A DNA stretch of 35,375 bases, from positions 1 to 35,375 of the forward strand of contig PBKW01000022.1 in NCBI GenBank assembly GCA_002721615.1, given 5' to 3'. The number at the start of each line of letters is the position of its first letter. The stretch's first letter is position 1. Below are positions 8,717-17,190 of this stretch, in pieces. This DNA is from Chloroflexota bacterium (GTDB lineage: Bacteria; Chloroflexota; Dehalococcoidia; Lucifugimonadales; Lucifugimonadaceae). The position numbers were made by a program, and so were the translations under genes. Under the pieces are notes generated by a model. The model was given only the letters and a program-made list of their open reading frames with translations, was not told the origin of the DNA and ran no database searches.

Positions 8717-9744
8717 TTATCAATAGCCTTTTTATTTTTTTTTAAGGGAATCCAATCTTTAAGAAAAATCATCATTCCTATCAATGTTACTGGAGCCCAA
8801 AGACAAAAATGTACAAATATTACATAAGCTAATGATAGTTGATCATCAACTCCAAATGAAATTAATACTAAAATTCCAAAAAAATCAAATGAACCCCAAC
8901 CTCCTGCTGTAGATGGAAATATTCCAGCTAAATTAGCAGAAGTACCAAAAAATAAAATAGTCAAAACAAGTAAGAAAAAACTGTCTAAAGATAGATTCAC
9001 AGATATAGCTATAAAAAAATACATTATGATTTCTAAAATCCAAATTAATAATGAAATAGAAATTAATTTAAATAATTTAGTCGAATTATTTATAGAAAAA
9101 TAACCTTCAAAAAATTGTTCAACAAACTTAAAAAACTTTTTTATAAAAACATTAGAATTACTTGAAAAATAATTAAAAATTTTGTAAATTTTTAACCGTA
9201 AAAAAGGAGCTAGAATTAAAAATAATGAAGCTATAAAAATTAAAAGAATAAATAAAATAAATGAATATTTGTTACCTGGTAAATAATTAATAAATTCTGA
9301 AGATTCAGAATTTATATAAATCATTATTAAAGTTAATACAAGAATAAGAGATAATGAAATCACGTCTGAAATTCTTTCTATAGCAACTGTTCCTAAAGCA
9401 AATATTTTTTTTACTCCCAGTTTATGTTCTAAATAAAAACATCTTGCAATTTCTCCTGTACGAATAGGTAAAAGATTATTAAACATATAACCTACTATTA
9501 CTATTGGAGTTAATTTTTTTGTGGATACATTAGAAGAGTTTTTTCTTAATAAATAATTCCATCTATAACTTCTTAAAACTAAAGAAAAAGAATAAGAAAC
9601 AAGACCGAAAATCACTAAAAAATAATTGGCATTTTTAGAAACTTTCAAAATACCTGAAAAATCACTAGAAATCCAATAAATAGACAGAAAAAAGAATCCT
9701 GAAAACAATAAACCTATAAGAAATTTTTTATAGCTGAAATCCAT
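8713..9744 (-). CDS. lysylphosphatidylglycerol-synthase-type transmembrane (UPF0104/AglD2-like) protein
   Basis: 343 residues, nearly all hydrophobic helices (about 8 predicted by eye). The family signature is visible near residues 85-130: NNLLPIRTGEIARCFYLEH followed by AVERISD-type text (VAIERISDVISL). There is no soluble catalytic synthetase domain, so this is not full MprF. Family knowledge: free-standing UPF0104 proteins sit in glycan and lipid clusters and are thought to flip or stabilise lipid-linked intermediates. Here it follows an Agl23-like GT-C protein by 40 bp and overlaps the FAD oxidoreductase by ATGA. A membrane role in surface-glycan or glycolipid assembly fits this setting but is not proven. 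Confidence 0.85.
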   Translation of the reverse strand: MDFSYKKFLIGLLFSGFFFLSIYWISSDFSGILKVSKNANYFLVIFGLVSYSFSLVLRSYRWNYLLRKNSSNVSTKKLTPIVIVGYMFNNLLPIRTGEIARCFYLEHKLGVKKIFALGTVAIERISDVISLSLILVLTLIMIYINSESSEFINYLPGNKYSFILFILLIFIASLFLILAPFLRLKIYKIFNYFSSNSNVFIKKFFKFVEQFFEGYFSINNSTKLFKLISISLLIWILEIIMYFFIAISVNLSLDSFFLLVLTILFFGTSANLAGIFPSTAGGWGSFDFFGILVLISFGVDDQLSLAYVIFVHFCLWAPVTLIGMMIFLKDWIPLKKNKKAIDK

Positions 9745-9784
9745 AATAGAATCTAATTATATTAAAAATATAATATAAATATTT

Positions 9785-11818
9785 TCACATATCGGATTTG
9801 ATATAAACAATAGTATTTACAGATCCAATAGCACTTTCCAAATCTCTATATAAGAAATAATTCATCATATTTTGAATTTTTTCAAAATCAGAAACTTTAT
9901 CTCTAAAGTCATTGTAATTGTTTATCCTGTAATTTTCAGGGTACCACCACCTCAGAGGAATTAAGTTTTGATTATAATTTTTTAAATTTTCTCCTAAAGA
10001 TTTTTCCACTTTTTCTTGGTTTCTTTGATGAATAATTAAAATATCTGGTTGTAATATCGAATCATCATTATGATTATCAAAATTTATATAATCTGTATTT
10101 TTAAAATCTCTTAAATACCAAGCCCATGGCCAAGTATAACCATCAGCAGTATCTATAAATATTTTAATATCTTTATTTCCAAGTTTATTAAAGCTTTCTG
10201 AATAAATTCTTTTTGACATCGCATGTACATGAGGTGAAGTTTGAGTATATACAATCATCTCATCAGGAACATCAGGGTCATCAAAACTACTTTGTATAGA
10301 AATCTTTACAGTAAGAATAATTAATATCAAGGAAATGGATAATAAAATTCTTTTAGAAGTCCAATATATACCATTTTTATAAGAATAAAATAACAGATAA
10401 TATAAAGACAGAATAATCAATGTGATATATATCCAAATACTTATGAATGATTCTATATTTAAGTTAGTCCAATCAGTAATAAAGAAAGAAAAAATTGAAA
10501 ATAAAATAATCAATGGAATCAGAATAAAAATTATATTAGAAAATAAAGATCTTTTTTCACTGTAAATTTTTTTTATAATATCTGAAATAAAAATAGAAGT
10601 TAAAACAATTAATGGAATTACAATATTTACTGTTAACCAAGGCATTTTTTCGCCTGCTAAAGAATAAAAAATAAATGTAGCAATTACCCAAAAAACCAAA
10701 AATCTTTTAAAAGAATCCCCTTTAAAAAAATAATAAAATGATGCAATAAAAGAAAAGAAAAATGGGAAAAATTCATAATTAAGAAAAATAATTAAATAAT
10801 AATACCAAGGTTGACCTCCACGTGCTACTTCTTGCTGAGATAGCCAATAGCCTAAAGACTGCCATACACCTGTACTAATTCCAGAAACATTAGTTAAAAA
10901 AGTTGAATAAAACAAAATATAAACACCCCAAAATAATGAGGCAATCATCAACCATTTTTTACCTCCCCATTTTAAACCTATGATCAAAGAAATAAGAAAA
11001 AATAGGGCTGAAATAATTATTGCAGCTATATACCCATTAGTTCCTGAAGGAAGACCTGTAGCCACACCTACCGTGCCTTCTTTAGCAACTAAAACTAGAT
11101 TAAAATAATCTTGAAAAATGCTTATTAAAGGAGATGCGAGTGGGAGACATAACGTAAAAAAAATTATGAATAAATCTGTATGAGGTTGAATGTTTTTCAT
11201 ACTCAACTTTGAAAAAATTAATCCATAAAAATCAGATCTTGATTTGAACAATAACCAAAGTCCAATTATAAATACAGTTATGTAAGTGGTTTCCTTAGTA
11301 ATAAAACCTAAAACCAAAAAAATTACTAATATATATAAACTAGAATTTTGACGTTTTTCTATGTATTTCCATAAAAACACAAATAAACCCATTGTCCAAA
11401 CAACAACAATAATGTCATTTCTTGCAAACCTACTAAAATATAAAAGATGAGGAGAAATAGTAAAAAGTAAAGACATAATAAAAGCAGAAAAAAATCCTAT
11501 TCTTTCCTTTAAAAATAAAATAGGAATTAAAATTAAAATTACCCCAAATATTGCAGATAGTATCCTAAGCGTAAAATCATTATCTCCTAACAAAAAAAAG
11601 ATGGCACCATTAGTTAAAAACCAAAAAACTCCATGCATTAATGGATTATGTTCAAATCCCATTCCATTTGCTAACTGCCATGAAAAAAAACCATGAAGAC
11701 TTTCATCATGATGTACTGCCCTAGCAGAAAGGTCATAAAAACGTGAAAAAATAGCAATAAAAATTAATATTGAGGATAATAACAATTCAATTTTAGTTAA
11801 TTGGATTTTTCTAAACAT
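9785..11818 (-). CDS. Agl23-like GT-C glycosyltransferase-family protein (TIGR03663)
   Basis: 677 residues with about a dozen hydrophobic helices and a C-terminal extracytoplasmic domain. After the first helix comes the acidic loop HHDESLH (36-42), the metal/substrate motif of GT-C enzymes that use polyprenyl-phosphate sugars, and FSRFARNDIIV lies in the next large loop. This is the TIGR03663 pattern, 'flippase activity-associated protein Agl23', described mainly from Chloroflexota and archaea. The predicted job is to transfer a sugar from a lipid carrier on the outer membrane face. It starts 4 nt after the DUF2298 gene, the usual partner of this family. Which sugar and acceptor are used cannot be read. 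Confidence 0.85.
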   Translation of the reverse strand: MFRKIQLTKIELLLSSILIFIAIFSRFYDLSARAVHHDESLHGFFSWQLANGMGFEHNPLMHGVFWFLTNGAIFFLLGDNDFTLRILSAIFGVILILIPILFLKERIGFFSAFIMSLLFTISPHLLYFSRFARNDIIVVVWTMGLFVFLWKYIEKRQNSSLYILVIFLVLGFITKETTYITVFIIGLWLLFKSRSDFYGLIFSKLSMKNIQPHTDLFIIFFTLCLPLASPLISIFQDYFNLVLVAKEGTVGVATGLPSGTNGYIAAIIISALFFLISLIIGLKWGGKKWLMIASLFWGVYILFYSTFLTNVSGISTGVWQSLGYWLSQQEVARGGQPWYYYLIIFLNYEFFPFFFSFIASFYYFFKGDSFKRFLVFWVIATFIFYSLAGEKMPWLTVNIVIPLIVLTSIFISDIIKKIYSEKRSLFSNIIFILIPLIILFSIFSFFITDWTNLNIESFISIWIYITLIILSLYYLLFYSYKNGIYWTSKRILLSISLILIILTVKISIQSSFDDPDVPDEMIVYTQTSPHVHAMSKRIYSESFNKLGNKDIKIFIDTADGYTWPWAWYLRDFKNTDYINFDNHNDDSILQPDILIIHQRNQEKVEKSLGENLKNYNQNLIPLRWWYPENYRINNYNDFRDKVSDFEKIQNMMNYFLYRDLESAIGSVNTIVYIKSDM

Positions 11819-11822
11819 AATT

Positions 11823-13958
11823 TTATTTTGTTGAATAAATTTTTATTATTTTATTACCTTTTTCATTAAACACCACATCTCCCAATTGTTCTAAAGTTAA
11901 GAAATCATTAATTTGATAATCAATGATTTCCTTCTCTCCTACAATTATGTACTTCACATGATATTTCTTAATTAAACTAAAAATTAAATCTAAATTATCT
12001 GAAGTATATATTTTAGTTACATCTTGATTTCTAGTGTTGATTAATGAATAATCACCTCTCCATTGATGTTCATGTCCCATCCATCCTAATACTGTAGGTC
12101 TTCCAGAGAAAGTAGATATTAATGATGAGTCAGAATAATCTTGTCCAACAGATTCAAGAATGACATCTCCTTTTTGTGTATTTTTTTTAATCCATTCTAT
12201 AATTTTATATTCAGCAGAATGTGTTCTTGGAAAAAATTTCAATCCGTCAAGTGTTTGGTCATTTTTAAATCCATTAGATCTATCATTTATAGATGAAATA
12301 AAATAATAACTTGAAAAAATCATCAAATTAATCAATGAAAATGAAATCAGGATTTTCATAAATCTTGATCTTACATAATCATTATCATTATTAAAAAAAA
12401 TATCCCAAATCACATATCCTGAAACTAAGCTAAGAAAAATCCATACCTGATAGTAAGTTTTAAAAATAGTATTCATCCTATTCCCAAAAAAATCATTCAC
12501 TCTAAACATTTCCACACCTAATAAAATTAGAAGGGACACAAAAAGTAATCCATGGAAAAAATATACAGGATTAGGAATAATCTTTTCAGATTTATTAAAA
12601 ATATTTCTAGAGGAAAGCAATAATAAAATAAACAATGGAAAAATAATTAATGAATTATGAATTACTCTTGAAAAATCATATTGATCGTATATCCATGCAT
12701 TAAGAATTGACCAAAAAATAAAAATTATCGTGAATAAAATTGTAGATACTATTTTATAATCCAACATTACCTGAAAAAACAACCTACCGTTATTTCTATT
12801 TTGTAGTATATCTTTCTTAATTAATAAACTATTTCTTATAAATACTGGAGAAATAATTATGAAAAAGAATCCCCAAATAGTAATAAAATGAATTACCCTA
12901 GACGAAACTTTCACTGGAACTATTGGAGGAAATTGAATTTGGCTCCCAAGATGTATGTAATATTGTGAAAAAAATATTATAGTTGGAAGTATTACGATTA
13001 TCGGTAATATAAAAATGTATTTTCTTGAAAATTGAAATCTATCAAAAAAAGATCTAATCAATGGAAAAAATATATAAAAAGTAATAAATATTAAAATTAA
13101 TACTGGAAAATCCCATCCATTTATAAAGCCTACTGCACCTATGATCATTGTAATCAAAATAAATCTAATGATATTCCCAATATCATATTTATTTTTTAAT
13201 TTTATGAATTGAAATATGTATACAGAAGATAATGATAAAATTAGAAAAGGAATTGACATCATGTGTGGGTGTAAATCACCTAAAATAAAACTGAATAATG
13301 GAAATTCTGAAATTGTATAATCTATTCCTTGTCCATTTTCAAAAAAATTTATTATTCTTGTAGATCTCCACCATCCTCCACTTAAATACCAATCTCCCAA
13401 GATATCTTTTGACAATCCATCAATTGATAACCAAGTTAAAAAACTTTTACTTAAAATTCCTAAGAATGTTAGCGTTTCCCAAATAACATGTAGGTTTGAA
13501 GAAAATAATATGAAAAAAATAGTAGCAACACTTATAATTATTGACTCTCTCAAGGATCCATTATTTTCTTTAATCAGCATTGATACCAAACCAAATACAG
13601 AAGATGAAACCAAAGCAGCTACTGTAGCAACACTTAAGTTATAACTAATATTCAAAGAAACATTTGAAAGTATTGAGATTATCCCAAATATCCAATATCC
13701 AAAGTAATAATAACTGATTATTTCTCCTGAAAACCATAAATCGTGAGGAGGAAATCCAGATGAGTTAACTACAGAATTCATCATCATAAAATCCATAGGT
13801 TTTTCAGTTCCATAAATATTAGGATCTAAAAATCTTACAAATATCCAAAGTAAAAGAACAAGAAAAAATACTAATTCTATAGTTAATAAAAGAACTTTAT
13901 TTTCTTGAATAGCCGAAATAATCTCATTTCTTTTGAAAATTAAATAAATTAGAGACAA
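11823..13958 (-). CDS. DUF2298 (TIGR03662, Chloroflexota/archaeal) polytopic membrane protein; annotated from a TTG, real N-terminus probably upstream
   Basis: 711 codons from a TTG at 13958, the first possible start after an in-frame TGA. Family marks: GTEKPMDFMMMN near 50-61, SYYYFGYWIFGI in the next helix, LGDLHPHMMSIPF in the large loop, and the late WMGHEHQWRG region. Many helices follow, then a soluble C-terminal domain. It is the standard partner of the Agl23-like GT-C gene and probably a GT-C enzyme of surface glycan synthesis; the activity is untested. The TTG has no visible ribosome binding site, and the reading frame stays coding-like upstream as far as a GTG at 14183 (separate entry). 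So the gene is either a nonsense mutant, shortened at the N-terminus, or misread at one base. Confidence 0.8.
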   Translation of the reverse strand: MSLIYLIFKRNEIISAIQENKVLLLTIELVFFLVLLLWIFVRFLDPNIYGTEKPMDFMMMNSVVNSSGFPPHDLWFSGEIISYYYFGYWIFGIISILSNVSLNISYNLSVATVAALVSSSVFGLVSMLIKENNGSLRESIIISVATIFFILFSSNLHVIWETLTFLGILSKSFLTWLSIDGLSKDILGDWYLSGGWWRSTRIINFFENGQGIDYTISEFPLFSFILGDLHPHMMSIPFLILSLSSVYIFQFIKLKNKYDIGNIIRFILITMIIGAVGFINGWDFPVLILIFITFYIFFPLIRSFFDRFQFSRKYIFILPIIVILPTIIFFSQYYIHLGSQIQFPPIVPVKVSSRVIHFITIWGFFFIIISPVFIRNSLLIKKDILQNRNNGRLFFQVMLDYKIVSTILFTIIFIFWSILNAWIYDQYDFSRVIHNSLIIFPLFILLLLSSRNIFNKSEKIIPNPVYFFHGLLFVSLLILLGVEMFRVNDFFGNRMNTIFKTYYQVWIFLSLVSGYVIWDIFFNNDNDYVRSRFMKILISFSLINLMIFSSYYFISSINDRSNGFKNDQTLDGLKFFPRTHSAEYKIIEWIKKNTQKGDVILESVGQDYSDSSLISTFSGRPTVLGWMGHEHQWRGDYSLINTRNQDVTKIYTSDNLDLIFSLIKKYHVKYIIVGEKEIIDYQINDFLTLEQLGDVVFNEKGNKIIKIYSTK

Positions 13959-14183
13959 GGATAATAAGAAAAAAAACCAAATAAATAAGGAAAAATTTTC
14001 TTGAGATATGTATGGAATATGAGAAATAATCCAATAAGTAGAACAAAGAAATAAAATACCTAGAGGTTTAGAAAATCCTATTCCAATTCCTTTAACATGT
14101 TTGAATAGAAAATAAGATATAGGAAATCATATAATTCCTATAATCTGTAAAACAAGTATCCATTTTAGAAAAATCAAAACCAC
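13959..14183 (-). pseudogene. N-terminal segment of the DUF2298 gene, interrupted by an in-frame TGA at 14127-14129
   Basis: Same frame as the DUF2298 CDS. From GTG 14183 (9 nt after the rnc stop) it reads a hydrophobic helix, KWILVLQIIGII, then TGA, then FPISYFLFKHVKG and GFSKPLGILFL, and runs without another stop into the annotated ORF. From family knowledge, DUF2298 proteins begin with such a helix plus a D/KG-x-G-F/Y-x-(S/A)-K/R-x-LG-L-L-L segment, so both sides of the TGA look like real protein. UGA is a normal stop elsewhere here. A one-base change of a Trp (TGG) or Gly (GGA) codon would explain it. Confidence 0.7.
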
Positions 14184-14192
14184 TTAATAGTC

Positions 14193-15002
14193 TCACTTTT
14201 TAGATTTTTTTCTTATAAAAGACTTTTGAACATCATTAAAAAAAAACTTGAATTTAGTTTTAAATTTTGCTCTTGTTCCAAAATTAATCTTTTTATCGTC
14301 AATTATTTTTTTATAAGCTATTTCAGCAGCTATCATTTCAGCATCAATTTTTCTATATCCCGACCCTAAACTTAAAACCACTCCATTTAATAAAACAGCA
14401 GTTTCAAAAACTGGTTTGTGAGATGGGCCTTTACTAGAAAGTAATTTATATTGAGGAGTTCCCATTCCTTTACTTTGAGTTAATTCTTGCAAAATAGATT
14501 TGAAGTCTTTAATTTTTTTTGACACTAATGCATCATTAATTTCATCTTCTAAGGAACTAATAACAAACCTAGAAACGAAATTAATTCCTTGATCCAGATA
14601 TATTGCTCCAACTAAAGCTTCAAATGTATCTGCTAAATTAGATTTCTTATAATTTCCTCTTCTATCTTCTTCTTCTTTACTAATTATTAAATTTTGGTGA
14701 AGATTGAGTTTTTCTGCAGCTCTAGATAAAGCATTACCATTAATAACCAATGCTCGACGAGCAGTTAATGTTCCTTCATCCCAATTAGAACTATGATTAT
14801 AAAAAAATTCCCCAATGACTAAACCTACAACTGCATCTCCTAGAAATTCTAATCTTTGGTTGGATTCATTATAATCACGACCTAATATTTTTATAGCAGA
14901 AGGATGAGATAATGCTGTGATTAATAAATTTACATTTTCAAATTCAAATCCAAGATCTTTTTGAAAATTTTCAACTCTTTTACGTAAAAAATCAAAATCC
15001 AT
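14193..15002 (-). CDS. rnc: ribonuclease III
   Basis: 269 residues. The nuclease domain shows the signature NQRLEFLGDAV at 48-58 (E52, D56) and the second acidic pair in ADTFEALVGAIYLDQG (D124, E127). A double-stranded RNA-binding domain follows (about 165-235). Role: cytosolic cleavage of double-stranded rRNA precursors and mRNA. A Lys/Phe-rich tail of about 30 residues after the dsRBD (FKTKFKFFFNDVQKSFIRKK) is longer than in E. coli and could add RNA affinity. The stop is 9 nt before the putative GTG of the DUF2298 gene, so rnc may lead the glycan operon. It is divergent from cca across 107 bp. Confidence 0.97.
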   Translation of the reverse strand: MDFDFLRKRVENFQKDLGFEFENVNLLITALSHPSAIKILGRDYNESNQRLEFLGDAVVGLVIGEFFYNHSSNWDEGTLTARRALVINGNALSRAAEKLNLHQNLIISKEEEDRRGNYKKSNLADTFEALVGAIYLDQGINFVSRFVISSLEDEINDALVSKKIKDFKSILQELTQSKGMGTPQYKLLSSKGPSHKPVFETAVLLNGVVLSLGSGYRKIDAEMIAAEIAYKKIIDDKKINFGTRAKFKTKFKFFFNDVQKSFIRKKSKK

Positions 15003-15109
15003 ATAATAATTACATGATTAATATTTTTTCATTTTCTAAAAACAAACCTATTGTATTTGAGTTTAATTCAATTTTAATTACTTGAACATCATTAAATGAT
15101 TCTCACACT

Positions 15110-16345
15110 ATGAATATAACCAATTTATTAATTAAATATCTTCCAAAATATCAAGTAAATGTCCTTCTCAAAAGTGGATCAGTTGCACAAAAACTTAATA
15201 TGACTTTATATCTAGTAGGTGGAGCTGTTAGAGATATATTAATAGGAAATTCCCCAAAAGAATTAGATCTTGTTATTGATGGAGACTTAGACAAATTCAT
15301 TAATCAATTAGAAAAAGAATTGAATGTAAAAATACATAAAACTTCAAAATTTATGACTATGACTACCACAATAGAAGATATTAAATTTGATATAGCTAGA
15401 GCAAGAGATGAAAGTTATTATCCTAAAGGTTCTTTACCTTCTGTTTCAAAATCTAATATAAAAAATGACATTAAAAGAAGAGATTTTACAGTAAATAGTA
15501 TTTGTGTTGATCTAAGTGTAGATTCATTCGGAAAAATATATGATCAACAAAATGGATTAAAAGATTTGAAGGAAAAAAAAATTAGAATCATTCATAATGA
15601 AAGTTTCCTTGATGATCCAACAAGAATTTTTCGAGCAATAAGATTTTCAAAAAGATTAAATTTTTCAATAGATGAAACCACTGAAAATTTATTAAATAAA
15701 TCTGCAGAAAAAATAAATGAATTAAGTGGATCAAGAATAATTAATGAATTTAAAAAAATTTCTTTCGAAAAAAATCCTTATGAAATTTTTAAAGAACTAA
15801 ATGATAAAAACATTTTATCCATTATTTCTCCACATCTTTCATTAAACTACAAAAAAGAAAAAGTTAAACAAATTTATAATTTAGTAAAATTTCAAGATCC
15901 TCTTGAATTTTGGTTTAATATATTAACGAAAAATGTTAGCAAGGAATCATTAGAAAATATTACATCTCGATTAGGCTTATCAAAAAATGTAAATACCCAA
16001 TTATTATCAAAATATCATTTAACTAATTTATTGAAAAACTGGAAAAACAAAAAATATTATAAGAATCCTCCTATATCAATAATTCTAAAAATACCAAAAA
16101 TAATTCTTGAGTTAGAATATGCCATTAATGATAGTGTTGAAGATAAAAAAATATTGTTTCAAATTATAGAAAATATTCCAAAAATTAATCCAATTCTAAC
16201 TGGTGATGATTTAATATCATTTGGTGTATCACCAGGAAAAAATGTAGGAGATTTTCTAGAAGATATTAAAAAACAAAGGTTTTTAGGTGTAATATCTACA
16301 AAAAAAGAAGAGGTCAAATTTATAAAATCAATGTTACAAAACTAA
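15110..16345 (+). CDS. cca: CCA tRNA nucleotidyltransferase / poly(A) polymerase family
   Basis: 411 residues, class II nucleotidyltransferase. Seen: LVGGAVRDILIG at 35-46, the metal site ELDLVID at 51-57, the RRDFTVNSIC block near 126-135, and the neck motif LDDPTRIFRAIRFSKRLNF. Function: adds or repairs the 3' CCA of tRNAs, or polyadenylates RNA; the family cannot be split by eye. The first catalytic carboxylate, normally Asp of the D-x-D pair, is Glu51 here (codon GAA), while D53 is kept. The C-terminal half is Lys/Asn-rich and diverged, with no HD domain. Its stop overlaps the ogg stop on the other strand. Confidence 0.92.
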   Translation: MNITNLLIKYLPKYQVNVLLKSGSVAQKLNMTLYLVGGAVRDILIGNSPKELDLVIDGDLDKFINQLEKELNVKIHKTSKFMTMTTTIEDIKFDIARARDESYYPKGSLPSVSKSNIKNDIKRRDFTVNSICVDLSVDSFGKIYDQQNGLKDLKEKKIRIIHNESFLDDPTRIFRAIRFSKRLNFSIDETTENLLNKSAEKINELSGSRIINEFKKISFEKNPYEIFKELNDKNILSIISPHLSLNYKKEKVKQIYNLVKFQDPLEFWFNILTKNVSKESLENITSRLGLSKNVNTQLLSKYHLTNLLKNWKNKKYYKNPPISIILKIPKIILELEYAINDSVEDKKILFQIIENIPKINPILTGDDLISFGVSPGKNVGDFLEDIKKQRFLGVISTKKEEVKFIKSMLQN

Positions 16346-17187
16346 TTTTTCATACTGTGAAACAAATATTGCTGTACATAAGAACCATCATCTTTAAATC
16401 TTTTTCTAGCCCAATCCCCTAATTCATAGTTATTAAGTTTTTCAGAAAGACCATATTGATTTATCAAACTTCTTCTTACCCATCTATCTACAGGAAATGC
16501 ATTAGGGAAATTTAATGAAAATGCTAGTACACAATCAGCAATTTTCTCTCCAACTCCATTGATCATCATCAAATTTTTCTTAGAATCCTCGTAAGAAGAA
16601 AATTCCAATGATTTCAAATTTATTTTTTCTTCAATAATTTTTATTGCCGCATCAATAACATACGGAGCTCGAAAACCAAGTCCTAAATTCCTTAATTTTT
16701 TTTCTCCAAATGTTAATATTTTTTGTGGAGAAGGAAACAGATAATCAATTTTTTCTGGTCCAATTTTTTCTCCTATTTTCATAATACTTTGGACATTTTT
16801 TGTGATCTTATTTAAATTAGATGCAGCAGAACATATAAAACTTACTAAACATTCCCAAGGATCTTGATTCAAAATTCTAAGTCCATAATATTTTTTCAAA
16901 GAATTTTGCAAAACATTATCTTTAATATTTCTTTCAGAAAATTTTTTTAAATCAAAATTTAAATTCAGATATTCAACAATTATTTGATTTACATAAATCG
17001 AATTATCATTATTATAACTATTCCAAATAATTCCTTTTTCTTTTTGTTGAAATTCTATAATTACATTTCTTATCACTCCTCGAAAAAGTTCATTTTTCAT
17101 TATCCATGTAAAACTTTGTCCACCACATAAAGAAGATTCCAAATCTATTGGAGTATCTATATATCCAGATATTTGGTTATTGGTCAT
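16342..17187 (-). CDS. ogg: 8-oxoguanine DNA glycosylase / AP lyase, OGG1 type
   Basis: 281 residues. OGG1 marks: GGQSFTW at 22-28, QDPWECLVSFICSAASN at 108-124, LGFRAPYV at 170-177, and the helix-hairpin-helix with catalytic lysine in NGVGEKIADCV (K215), followed by the catalytic aspartate in FPVD (D234). The 19-residue K-to-D spacing equals human OGG1 K249/D268. Role: removes 8-oxoguanine opposite C and nicks the strand. It lies 3 nt after dinG, so both belong to a small repair operon. OGG1-type enzymes are known but less common in bacteria than MutM. The N-terminal OGG_N domain is present though divergent. Confidence 0.94.
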   Translation of the reverse strand: MTNNQISGYIDTPIDLESSLCGGQSFTWIMKNELFRGVIRNVIIEFQQKEKGIIWNSYNNDNSIYVNQIIVEYLNLNFDLKKFSERNIKDNVLQNSLKKYYGLRILNQDPWECLVSFICSAASNLNKITKNVQSIMKIGEKIGPEKIDYLFPSPQKILTFGEKKLRNLGLGFRAPYVIDAAIKIIEEKINLKSLEFSSYEDSKKNLMMINGVGEKIADCVLAFSLNFPNAFPVDRWVRRSLINQYGLSEKLNNYELGDWARKRFKDDGSYVQQYLFHSMKN

Positions 17188-17190
17188 TTT

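Noticed and set aside
11823-14183. Recoding of UGA as Trp or Gly in this genome
   Set aside because: TGA ends several neighbouring genes at tight ATGA junctions (for example 7373, 8713, 23115, 28534), so UGA is a stop; a local mutation, error or special read-through is more likely.
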